From positions 1 through 46,857 of the forward strand of contig VBIW01000054.1 in NCBI GenBank assembly GCA_005880915.1: a stretch of DNA of 46,857 nucleotides, in the 5' to 3' direction. Origin of the DNA: Chloroflexota bacterium. Its GTDB lineage: Bacteria > Chloroflexota > Dormibacteria > Dormibacterales > Dormibacteraceae. This document shows, in pieces, positions 39,323 to 46,475 of the stretch; the first letter of the stretch is position 1; every line of letters starts with the position of its first letter. The notes below the pieces were generated by a model that saw nothing but the letters and a program-made list of their open reading frames with translations, was not told the origin of the DNA and did no database searches. The position numbers were made by a program, and so were the translations under genes.

Positions 39323-40210
39323 GTGGATACCGCCCGTTTGAGCCCGCTCGAGCCGCTCGCCAGGGCCTACCAGCGCGCGGTGCCCGAAAAGCCCGCGGAC
39401 GATGGCCTCTTCGGGCCCAGGAGCCTGGTCTGGCGCGTCAACCGCGACCGGTGCTTCCCCCTCGCTGGCATCCGCTCCCTGATGGTTCAGGCGCTGCATC
39501 CGCTGGCGATGGCCGGAGTTGCGCAGCACAGCAACTGGCGCCAGGACCCGTTCGGCCGGCTCGCGGCGACCAGCAGCTACCTCCTGACCACCACGTACGG
39601 GGACACCGCCTCGGCCCTCGCCGCCGCCGCTTGGGTGCGCAAGATCCACACGCACGTCCGTGGCACCGATCCCGAGACCGGCCTGCCGTACAGCGCGGAG
39701 GATCCTGCGCTGCTGCTCTGGGTCCACGCGGGCATGGTCGATTCCATCGTCGAGGTGGTGCGCCGCTACGGCCGAGCCCTGGACAAAGAAGAGGACGCGG
39801 ATCGGTACGTGGCCGAGATGGTCCGCTTTGCCGAGATCGTCGGCGTGCCGAGGGACGACGTACCGTCAACCGCTGCGTCGCTGCGCGCGTATCTCGAATC
39901 TGTCGAGCTGCGGAAAGCTACGCCGGCGGCGAAGGATGCGATCGGCGTTGTTCTCGATTCGCCTGACCTCGACGGCGAGATGAAAGAGCTCTGGCGAGAC
40001 CTGGGGCAGGTCGCCGTCGGCACGCTGCCCGAGTGGGCGCGCAAGATGTACGGCTTCGACGCGCCGCCCGCCGACCTGATGGAGCGGGAGTCCGTGCGCC
40101 AGCTGCTCGGCGCGCTCGACCTGGCGTTCGAGTCGCTGCCCGGCGTGCTCGAGGCGCGACAGCGGATCGAGCTGCGCATGCGCGCGTGGCCGGCGCTGCA
40201 ATCGGAGTGA
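39323..40210 (+). CDS. MpaB/DUF2236-type heme oxygenase-like protein
   Basis: 295 aa from the GTG at 39323, which has TATCTT 6 nt upstream; longer starts at 39239 or 39275 exist. Family signatures: Q-A-L-H-P-L-A-M-A-G-V-A-Q-H-S-N-W, then R-K-I-H-x-H-V-R-G, and W-V-H-A-G-M-V-D-S. The conserved His residues would bind heme b as in rubber-cleaving Lcp and MpaB. Many members are oxidoreductases of unknown substrate. It overlaps the ABC1 kinase gene by 4 bp. Confidence 0.85.
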   Translation: MDTARLSPLEPLARAYQRAVPEKPADDGLFGPRSLVWRVNRDRCFPLAGIRSLMVQALHPLAMAGVAQHSNWRQDPFGRLAATSSYLLTTTYGDTASALAAAAWVRKIHTHVRGTDPETGLPYSAEDPALLLWVHAGMVDSIVEVVRRYGRALDKEEDADRYVAEMVRFAEIVGVPRDDVPSTAASLRAYLESVELRKATPAAKDAIGVVLDSPDLDGEMKELWRDLGQVAVGTLPEWARKMYGFDAPPADLMERESVRQLLGALDLAFESLPGVLEARQRIELRMRAWPALQSE

Positions 40211-41637
40211 CGACTGATTCATTGGTGCCGGAGCGCCGGGTCGCCTCCACCACCGCCATGCGCCAGTCGCGGTTGAGCCGCGGCGCCGCCCTCGCCCGCC
40301 TGGCCCTGCGCATCGGCGGCCGTTACGCGGCGCGTTCGCCGCACCTGCTCTTCGCATCGGTCGAGCGGCGTGGCGCGCTCCGCCACGACCTTGCGCTTCG
40401 CTCCGCCGACGAGGTCGCGGAGGAGCTCGGGTCGATGAAAGGCGTGCTGATGAAGCTTGGCCAGATGGCGAGCTACATCTACGAGGACATGCCGGCGACC
40501 TTCCGCGCCGCCATGTCGCGCCTGCAGCAGAAGGCTCCGCCCATGACGGCGGACCTGGCCTCGTCGGTGATCCTCGCGGAGCTTGGCGAGGTGCCGGCGC
40601 GCGTCTTCGCGGAGTGGGACCCTCTGCCGTTCGCGGCGGCATCGATCGGCCAGGTGCACAGGGCGATCACGCGCGACGGCCGCGCGGTTGCGGTCAAAGT
40701 GCAGTACCCGGGCATCGCCCGGAGCATCACCTCCGACATGCGCAACGTCGGCTTGCTGAGACGCATCGTCGGCGCTGCTTTTCCGGGTCTCGACGTGCGA
40801 TCGCTGGTGGACGAGCTGGGCGAACGGCTCCAGGAAGAGGTCGATTACGCGCTGGAGGCGGAGAGCCAGGAGCTGTTTGCGAACTACTACGACGGCCATC
40901 CCTTCATCCGCGTTCCTCACGTGCTCCCCGAGCTAAGCACCTCGCGTGTCCTGACCAGCGAGCTGGTTTCGGGAGCGTCTTTCGAGGAGTTGTTCGAGTG
41001 GGACCAGGCGGAGAAGGACCTGGCGGCCGAGACCATCCACCGCTTCGTCTTCCGCAGCCTGTACCGGCTGCACGCCTTCAACGGCGACCCGCATCCCGGC
41101 AACTACCTCTTCCACCGCGGCGGTCGGGTCACCTTCCTCGACTTCGGCCTGACCAAGCTGTTCACCGCAGAGGACCTGGCTCCGCTCGTCGACGCGGTCC
41201 GTTTCCTGGTCTTCGAAAAGGACTACGAGGCTTTCCGCGCCGCGCTCGAGAGAGCGGGTTTCCTGAGGTCGGGCGCTCCTGTGTCCACCGACGTCGTGGT
41301 GGATCGCTTCGGCCAGTTCTACGGCACCGTGCTCCAGGACGCGCCGATGACCATCACGCCTGCATATGCCTCTGCGATCGTCCGGCGGTTCTTCGACGCC
41401 CGTGGCCCGCTGGCTCCGTATTCGGACGTGCCTCGCGCGTACGTGATCATGCAGCGCATCAACCTCGGGCTGTACGCCCTGCTCGGGGCTCTCCACGCCA
41501 CCGGGAACTGGCGGCGGATCGCGGAAGAGATCTGGCCCTTCCGGAACGGACCGCCGTCGACCCCGATCGGAGAGGCCGAAGCCCGGTGGGAGGCAGCGAA
41601 AGCTGGCCAAGATCGGCAAAAAGTGCTAAAGAATTAG
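40207..41637 (+). CDS. ABC1/UbiB-family atypical kinase
   Basis: 476 aa, GTG overlapping the MpaB stop; a later ATG at 40258 is possible. Motifs in order: K-L-G-Q-M-A-S (KxGQ), A-A-A-S-I-G-Q-V-H (Ala-rich loop), V-A-V-K-V-Q-Y-P-G (ATP Lys), G-D-P-H-P-G-N-Y (catalytic loop) and L-D-F-G-L (DFG). This family supports quinone or isoprenoid metabolism and lipid traffic in bacteria. No ubiquinone pathway gene is nearby, so it more likely serves menaquinone or another lipid. The C-terminus is extended and charged. Confidence 0.92.
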   Translation: MTTDSLVPERRVASTTAMRQSRLSRGAALARLALRIGGRYAARSPHLLFASVERRGALRHDLALRSADEVAEELGSMKGVLMKLGQMASYIYEDMPATFRAAMSRLQQKAPPMTADLASSVILAELGEVPARVFAEWDPLPFAAASIGQVHRAITRDGRAVAVKVQYPGIARSITSDMRNVGLLRRIVGAAFPGLDVRSLVDELGERLQEEVDYALEAESQELFANYYDGHPFIRVPHVLPELSTSRVLTSELVSGASFEELFEWDQAEKDLAAETIHRFVFRSLYRLHAFNGDPHPGNYLFHRGGRVTFLDFGLTKLFTAEDLAPLVDAVRFLVFEKDYEAFRAALERAGFLRSGAPVSTDVVVDRFGQFYGTVLQDAPMTITPAYASAIVRRFFDARGPLAPYSDVPRAYVIMQRINLGLYALLGALHATGNWRRIAEEIWPFRNGPPSTPIGEAEARWEAAKAGQDRQKVLKN

Positions 41638-41641
41638 GTAT

Positions 41642-41700
41642 ACCCTTCCCCACTTGCTGGGGAAGGTGGCCCAGCCGCAAAGCGGCCGGGCCGGATGGGG
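41642..41700. repeat. Third member of the double-hairpin repeat family
   Basis: Hairpin 1: CCTTCCCCA (41644-41652) with TGGGGAAGG (41658-41666). Hairpin 2: GGCCC-A-GCCGC (41668-41678), loop AAA, GCGGC-C-GGGCC (41682-41692), then GGATGGGG (41693-41700). The same order, spacing and GGATGGGG tail as at 30097-30228. It fills the gap between the ABC1 and transporter genes. Confidence 0.8.
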
Positions 41701-41734
41701 AGTCGGAATCGCGTCTGACCGGGGGGTTTTGAAT

Positions 41735-43156
41735 ATGGGCACCAACGCTGTTTCGTCTGTCTTGTCGTCCATGTCGCCGGAGGAGCGGCGCAAACAGATG
41801 GTGCGGGCGGTGGTCGCGAGCACCGTAGGCACCTCAATCGAGTGGTACGACTACTTCCTTTTCGGCACCATGGCGGGGCTCGTCTTTCCGCATCTCTTTT
41901 TCCCCAAGTCCGACCATTTGGCCGGGACACTGAACAGCTACGCGATCTTTTTCGTCGGCTTCCTGGCCCGGCCGGTCGGGGCCTGGCTCTTCGGCACCTA
42001 CGGCGACCGAATCGGCCGCAAGGCCACGCTGATCGTCACGTTGCTTTTCATGGGAATCGCCACGTTCTTGATCGGCGTCATGCCGACCTACGCCAACATC
42101 GGCCTGTGGGCAGCGGTGATCCTTGTCATCCTCCGTGCCTGCCAGGGCATCGGCGTCGGGGGCGAGTGGGGCGGTTCCGTACTGATGTCGATGGAGTGGG
42201 GAAGTCAGAAACGGAAGGGCTTCCTCGGCAGCTGGCCGCAGTTCGGCGTACCGATCGGACTGGTCCTTTCCAACGGTATTACGGCGGCTACCGTGACACT
42301 TGCCGGGTCGGCGACGTTTGAGTCCTGGGCCTGGCGAATCCCGTTTCTACTCAGCATCATCCTTGTCGCGGTCGGTCTCTACATCCGGCTCGGGATTATG
42401 GAGACACCGGTCTTCCAGGCCCTGTTGCAGGAGCGACGAACCGAGCCGGCGCCCGTCCGGGAGGTAATTCGCCGCAACTGGAGGGAGATCATCCTCAGCG
42501 CGCTGCTCCGGCTGCCTGAGCAAGCACCGTTTTACCTCTTCACCGTCTTCGTATTCACGTTTGGCGCTTCCGCGACCAAGCTCGACAAGCCCTTCTTGAC
42601 CTGGGCGGTGAGCGTCGCCGGCCTGGTCTCGTTCATTTCCATCCCGCTCTTCGGGCACCTGTCGGACAAAGTTGGTCGCAAGACGATTTACATGGCCGGC
42701 ATTGTGGTCATGGCCATCTGGGGATTCCTTTACTTTGGGCTCTACGCGACCGCGATACCTATCGTCGTTTTCGTCGTGATCGCGCTCTCCTTGATTCCGC
42801 ACGACATGCAGTACGGCCCGCAGGCATCGTTGATCGCCGAAAGCTTCACCGGGCGCTTGCGCTACAGCGGCGCCTCGCTTGGCTACCAGTTCGCCTCGAT
42901 CATCGCGGGTGGTCCGGCTCCGAGCATCGCACTTGGCATCTGGACCGGTTTTTTGTTCATTGGACCCTGGAAGTTACTCTCGCCGCTTCCCGCCAAGAAT
43001 CCCTACATGATCAGCCTGTACATCCTCGCGTGCTGCGTGGTCGGTTTCATCGCAGTGGCGCTCTTGAAGGACCGCTCGGCATATGACCACACGCAGGAAT
43101 ACGACGAGCAGGAGGTTCCTGAGGCGCAGGGCGTCCGCAGGCCCGCGATGGGCTGA
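41735..43156 (+). CDS. MFS transporter, metabolite:H+ symporter (MHS) family
   Basis: 473 aa, ATG at 41735 after GGGGGG. Signature S-T-V-G-T-S-I-E-W-Y-D-Y-F-L-F-G-T at the start of TM1, then G-D-R-I-G-R-K-A and G-I-G-V-G-G-E-W-G-G, which are typical of the MHS group (shikimate, proline/betaine, alpha-ketoglutarate uptake). About 12 TM helices and a hydrophilic acidic tail. It imports organic acids or osmolytes; the substrate is not evident. A strong 12-bp hairpin follows. Confidence 0.92.
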   Translation: MGTNAVSSVLSSMSPEERRKQMVRAVVASTVGTSIEWYDYFLFGTMAGLVFPHLFFPKSDHLAGTLNSYAIFFVGFLARPVGAWLFGTYGDRIGRKATLIVTLLFMGIATFLIGVMPTYANIGLWAAVILVILRACQGIGVGGEWGGSVLMSMEWGSQKRKGFLGSWPQFGVPIGLVLSNGITAATVTLAGSATFESWAWRIPFLLSIILVAVGLYIRLGIMETPVFQALLQERRTEPAPVREVIRRNWREIILSALLRLPEQAPFYLFTVFVFTFGASATKLDKPFLTWAVSVAGLVSFISIPLFGHLSDKVGRKTIYMAGIVVMAIWGFLYFGLYATAIPIVVFVVIALSLIPHDMQYGPQASLIAESFTGRLRYSGASLGYQFASIIAGGPAPSIALGIWTGFLFIGPWKLLSPLPAKNPYMISLYILACCVVGFIAVALLKDRSAYDHTQEYDEQEVPEAQGVRRPAMG

Positions 43157-43166
43157 TTGCTCGCCG

Positions 43167-43193
43167 AAGGGGCGCCGCCTCGCGGCGCCTCTT
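43167..43193 (+). terminator. Intrinsic-terminator-like hairpin
   Basis: A 12-bp stem, AAGGGGCGCCGC (43167-43178) with GCGGCGCCTCTT (43182-43193), loop CTC, with one G-U pair. A short pyrimidine run (CTTC) overlaps the end. It separates the transporter from the next operon. Confidence 0.65.
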
Positions 43194-43240
43194 CTTCGCC
43201 CGGTCCACCGGCGCCGATCGCGCGTTGACGCAGTGAAGGT

Positions 43241-43426
43241 GTGAGGGTTTTCACGGCGGTCAATCTGTCTCTCTGGGTAGTGCTCTTCGTCGGGTGGATC
43301 GGCTACTCCACGCTCGTTGGGTTTGGCGACCCCGTCAGCTCGCGGGTGATGCTGATCCTTGGCCTCACGGCGGTCCTCTTGCTGTTCCTTGGTTTCCTGC
43401 GCCTGCGGAGGAGACTGCGCACCTAG
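43241..43426 (+). CDS. Small two-TM membrane protein
   Basis: 61 aa, GTG with GAAGG 4 nt upstream. Two hydrophobic helices, about 7-27 and 36-54, with an Arg-rich C-terminus (R-L-R-R-R-L-R-T) indicating a cytoplasmic tail. Unknown function. It opens the operon with the YndJ-like, DCC and YwaF-like genes; the gap to the next start is short or absent. Confidence 0.55.
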   Translation: MRVFTAVNLSLWVVLFVGWIGYSTLVGFGDPVSSRVMLILGLTAVLLLFLGFLRLRRRLRT

Positions 43427-43442
43427 GCGCTACAGTGTCCGC

Positions 43443-44315
43443 ATAACGGCCCAACCCTTTCCGATCCTGGTCGGACCGCTGAGCCTCGTCGACCTGCTCC
43501 TCCTGCTCGCGCCGGTCGGCGTCGCGCCGCTCGGGCTTCGCCTCGTTCTCGTCTCCGGCCAGTCGGCCCCACGTCTGCTGCGCCTCGCCCGAGTGCTTCA
43601 GCCCGCCGGCGCAGTGGCGGCCATCCTGTCCTTCTTGCCGCGCACCGGCCTGGCGGCCGCGCTTCTCGCGGCGGGTTGGTTCGCGGTTTGCGCGGTCGCG
43701 GGTCTCGCCGGACTGGCCGAGCTCATCGAGTCGCGCTCGTTCTGGCCCGCCCACCTGCTGTCCGCCGCTGCGCTCGGCTTTCTGACCGTGGCCGGGGCAT
43801 GGTTCGTCGCTTACCGGGCGGGCATCAGCCTCGGCTACAGCACTCCGATCGTCGAGCTCACCGCAGTGCACTTTCACTACGCGGGGTTTGCGGCGACCCT
43901 GATGTCCGCTTTGACTCTTGCGGCCCTTCGCCAGCGTTCGATCAGGGTGCAACGCACGAGTGCCGCGGCTGGATTGCTCGTCGTCGCCGGTACGCCCATT
44001 ACCGCGACAGGGATCGCCATCGGGACCGCCGCTCTGACCGTGATCGGACCGGTGCTGCTGGCAGCTGGTATTTTGACCACCGCGGCCCTCACGCTGCTGT
44101 TCATCGCTCCCGCCCGGCGCGCTCGCGCCGGGCGCGCGCTGCTCACGATTTCGGCGGTTGTGGTGGTTGTACCGATGCTCCTAGGTGTCGACTACGCGGC
44201 GGCCCGTGTGCTCCCCATCCCGGCGCTCGACCTGCGGACGATGGCCATCGTTCACGGCGACCTCAACGCGGTCTTCTATGTCCTTTTCGGTCTCGCAGGC
44301 TGGTCGATGGCGTGA
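43443..44315 (+). CDS. YndJ-like polytopic membrane protein, start uncertain
   Basis: About 290 aa if it starts near 43443. Eight or so hydrophobic helices. The conserved YndJ patterns are visible: V-E-L-T-A-V-H-F-H-Y-A-G-F-A, and M-A-I-V-H-G-D-L-N-A-V-F-Y near the end. The start is unclear: in frame there is only a TTG at 43359 inside the previous gene, or a non-standard ATA at 43443. TACAGT stands 6 nt before the ATA, which is the leaderless spacing seen elsewhere in this window. It overlaps the DCC gene by 4 bp. Transport function is suspected for the family but unproven. Confidence 0.75.
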   Translation: MTAQPFPILVGPLSLVDLLLLLAPVGVAPLGLRLVLVSGQSAPRLLRLARVLQPAGAVAAILSFLPRTGLAAALLAAGWFAVCAVAGLAGLAELIESRSFWPAHLLSAAALGFLTVAGAWFVAYRAGISLGYSTPIVELTAVHFHYAGFAATLMSALTLAALRQRSIRVQRTSAAAGLLVVAGTPITATGIAIGTAALTVIGPVLLAAGILTTAALTLLFIAPARRARAGRALLTISAVVVVVPMLLGVDYAAARVLPIPALDLRTMAIVHGDLNAVFYVLFGLAGWSMA

Positions 44316-44710
44316 GCGGGCCACCGCTGGTACTCCTGTTCGACGGCACTTGAGGCGTTTGAACAAGGTTGGCGCGCTGGGCTCTCCGGCGCGACCGGGC
44401 CGGCCGTGTGCTGGTCATCGCGAACCAGAAGCCGGGCGTCCTCGACCTCTACGCGATCACGCGCGACGAAGCGGACCGCGCGGCTTGGACTGTCGATGGC
44501 GCTGGGAATCGGCTCGAGGGCGCCGCGGCGATCAACCGCGTGCTGGCTGAGCTGGGCGGCTTCTGGTCGTCGCTCGCGGCCGCGTACCGACTGCCTCCGG
44601 TAGCCGCGATCGAGGAGGCCCTCTACAGGTGGTTCGCTCCGCGCCGCTCACGATTCCATCGCCTGGGCGTCAGGCCGGAGTGCGATGAACCCGGCTCGGA
44701 GTGCGGGTGA
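44312..44710 (+). CDS. DCC-family (DUF393) thiol-disulfide oxidoreductase, putative selenoprotein with UxxU
   Basis: 132 aa including two TGA codons at 44351 and 44360. Read through, the protein begins V-S-G-P-P-L-V-L-L-F-D-G-T, then TGA-G-V-TGA, then T-R-L-A-R-W-A-L-R-R-D-R-A-G. DCC proteins have D-G-x-C-x-x-C at exactly this place, so both catalytic cysteines are replaced by UGA. The rest of the frame is intact and family-like: A-I-T-R-D-E-A, G-A-A-A-I-N-R-V-L-A, A-L-Y-R-W-F-A. Both ends have 4-bp GTGA overlaps (YndJ stop, YwaF start), showing a functional translation unit. A downstream hairpin fits a bacterial SECIS. If a conventional annotation starts at the TTG at 44369 the active site is lost. 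Alternatives: pseudogene with two nonsense mutations exactly at both Cys codons, which is much less likely. No selenocysteine machinery is in the window. Confidence 0.8.
44367..44396 (+). promoter_or_regulatory. SECIS-like hairpin after the two UGA codons
   Basis: Lower stem GGT (44367-44369) with ACC (44394-44396); a 3-nt bulge TGG whose first base is U; upper stem CGCGCTGG (44373-44380) with CCGGCGCG (44386-44393), all 8 positions paired including one U-G; apical loop GCUCU, starting with G. The loop begins 18 nt after the second UGA and 27 nt after the first, inside the range known for bacterial SECIS elements. Confidence 0.65.
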
Positions 44711-45408
44711 GCAACCTGCTGGCGGCCGAGCATGTCGCAGCGCTCTTTGTGATCGCCATAGCCACCGTGGGTCTCGTCGTTGCCGCCCGCAAGCGACCGG
44801 GCAGTTGGCTCAAGGTGCTGGCCTCCGTCCTGGTGGTGGACGAGGTCAGCTGGTGGGTCTACCTGCTGTTCGGCGGCGAGCCGGGCAGCCAGCTAGCGCA
44901 GTCGCTCCCGCTTCAGCTGTGTGACGTGGCCATCTTCGTCACAGCCGCCGCGTTGTGGACGCGGAACCGACTCGCGGTCGAAGTGAGCTATTTCTGGGGC
45001 CTGGCGGGCACGATTCAAGCTCTGTTCACGCCCGACGTGCCGCAGCATTTCCCGAGCTACCCGTATTTCCAGTACTACATCGCCCATGGCGGCGTGGTCG
45101 CCGCGGCGCTGATCCTGGTGGTGGGCATGCGCCTGCATCCACGCTCGTGGGCGGTGGTCAGGGTGGCCGGGCTGACGATCGCCTACGCGGCGCTCGTCGG
45201 AATCGCCGATGCGGTGACAGGCGCGAACTACCTGTACCTGCGCAGCAAGCCGCCGAGCCCCACCCTGCTGGACGTGCTCGGGCCGTGGCCCGTCTACATC
45301 TTTTCGGCGACCCTTATCGCGTTTGTGCTGTTCGCCATCCTGGACGCGCCATTCAGGCTGCGGCGCGCTCTGAGCTCAGGTCAGCGGGGTGCCGAAGCGC
45401 TCCGCTGA
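44707..45408 (+). CDS. YwaF/TIGR02206-type membrane protein
   Basis: 233 aa from the GTG at 44707 (4-bp overlap with the DCC stop); a GTG two codons earlier is possible. Six or seven hydrophobic helices. Characteristic motifs L-P-L-Q-L-C-D-V-A, W-G-L-A-G-T-I-Q-A-L-F-T-P-D, and Y-P-Y-F-Q-Y-Y-I-A-H-G-G. The role of the family is unknown. Its conserved Cys and His in the membrane and its place after a thioredoxin-like DCC protein are suggestive of a redox partnership. Confidence 0.88.
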   Translation: MSNLLAAEHVAALFVIAIATVGLVVAARKRPGSWLKVLASVLVVDEVSWWVYLLFGGEPGSQLAQSLPLQLCDVAIFVTAAALWTRNRLAVEVSYFWGLAGTIQALFTPDVPQHFPSYPYFQYYIAHGGVVAAALILVVGMRLHPRSWAVVRVAGLTIAYAALVGIADAVTGANYLYLRSKPPSPTLLDVLGPWPVYIFSATLIAFVLFAILDAPFRLRRALSSGQRGAEALR

Positions 45409-45446
45409 AGCCACCTGCCCGAGCGCTTTTCGCTTTTTCCGGCCGG

Positions 45447-45893
45447 TCACCTTTCGACTCGGATAGCCGAATGGCACGACGCCAGGACCTCGTATGTGTC
45501 AGGCAGGCCGAACTCGGTCCGCACGTTGTCGAGGCGGCCGGCGAAGCCGGTCCAGTTCGACGCGACGCCGTCGCCCCAAGCCGAGAGCATCATCGACTGG
45601 ATGGCGCGGCTCGCGTCGGAGAGTCCAATCTCACCTTTCTCTTTCTCATAGGCGACGATGACCGCCGCGGCGGCGGTCGCCGTGTAGGGCCCTGTCCGCA
45701 CCAGCCCACCGAGCTTGCGCAGCGCGTCCCGCTGTCGCACAAGGACGAAATGCCACGGTTGGACGTTGGATCCGCTCGCCGTAAGGCGTCCTGCTTCCAC
45801 GATTCGCCCGACGACATCCTCCGGAAGATCCCGGTCGGCGTATTCCCTGACGGCCAGGATCGTACGTACAGCTTCAAATACTTCGTTCCCCAT
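45447..45893 (-). CDS. Nitroreductase-family protein with C-terminal frameshift
   Basis: 148 aa as it stands, ATG at 45893 (a TTG two codons earlier also exists). FMN-binding signatures V-R-E-Y-A-D-R and T-A-S-G-S-N-V-Q-P-W-H-F are intact. The end reads Y-E-V-L-A and then an atypical S-C-H-S-A-I-R-V-E-R. In another frame the family end is present: V-V-P-F-G-Y-P-S-R-K-V-T-G-R-K-K, continuing to a stop at 45381. One base missing near 45478-45484 explains both. The full protein would be about 171 aa, normal for the family, and would overlap the YwaF end by 28 bp. Either a real pseudogenising change or an assembly error. Confidence 0.85.
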   Translation of the reverse strand: MGNEVFEAVRTILAVREYADRDLPEDVVGRIVEAGRLTASGSNVQPWHFVLVRQRDALRKLGGLVRTGPYTATAAAAVIVAYEKEKGEIGLSDASRAIQSMMLSAWGDGVASNWTGFAGRLDNVRTEFGLPDTYEVLASCHSAIRVER

Positions 45894-45923
45894 GGCCAAA
45901 TTGTCTTAGGTTTATGCGCCGAG

Positions 45924-46475
45924 ATGGAGCAACCGAAAACGCGCGAAACGCGGATCGAGCGCCGGATCGCCAGCAAGGAGCACCGGGCCGAGTACCAGGC
46001 GGCGAAGGATTCCCCGGCCGACCACAAACCAAAGCTGATCACGTCGAGGTCCGTCGCCGGCCAGGTGCACGGCGCCGGGGCGATCGGAAGCTTCAATACC
46101 TGGCTTGCGGTCCTGGTGACTCGAAGCGTCGGCACGATGTGGGCGGCGTACGTGTTCACGGTGATCGCACTGGTCGGCGCGGTCGGGCTCGTCACCAACA
46201 ACCCGTTCTTAATCCTCCTGATCGCGCTGATCAGCCAGACCTTCCTCCAGCTCGTGCTCCTGCCCATCATCATCGTCGGCCAGAACGTGATCTCGGCCAG
46301 CCAGGACGCCCGCGCCGAGGCCGATCACATCACCCTGACGACGCTGCATGCCATCAACGTCCAGCAGCTCAAGATGCTCGAGCAGCAGGGCAAGATGCTG
46401 CAGCAGCAGCGGGAGATCCTGGACCTGGTCCAGAAGAAGGGAATCGCGATGCCGCCGATGGAATCGGGTGGCTGA
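45924..46475 (+). CDS. DUF1003-like membrane protein
   Basis: 183 aa, ATG at 45924, only 30 bp from the divergent nitroreductase start. A basic N-terminal 45 residues precede two TM helices at about 68-92 and 95-120. The loop N-N-P-F-L-I-L-L and the segment V-G-Q-N-V-I-S-A-S-Q-D-A-R-A-E-A-D match DUF1003. A C-terminal coiled coil (L-K-M-L-E-Q-Q-G-K-M-L-Q-Q-Q) follows. Function unknown. The SIS-domain gene overlaps by 8 bp. Confidence 0.75.
   Translation: MEQPKTRETRIERRIASKEHRAEYQAAKDSPADHKPKLITSRSVAGQVHGAGAIGSFNTWLAVLVTRSVGTMWAAYVFTVIALVGAVGLVTNNPFLILLIALISQTFLQLVLLPIIIVGQNVISASQDARAEADHITLTTLHAINVQQLKMLEQQGKMLQQQREILDLVQKKGIAMPPMESGG

Noticed and set aside
44351..44362. Alternative genetic code with UGA as Trp or Gly
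   Set aside because: TGA ends many genes at exact overlaps with the next start (for example 21488-21490, 37494-37496, 40208-40210), so UGA is a normal stop.
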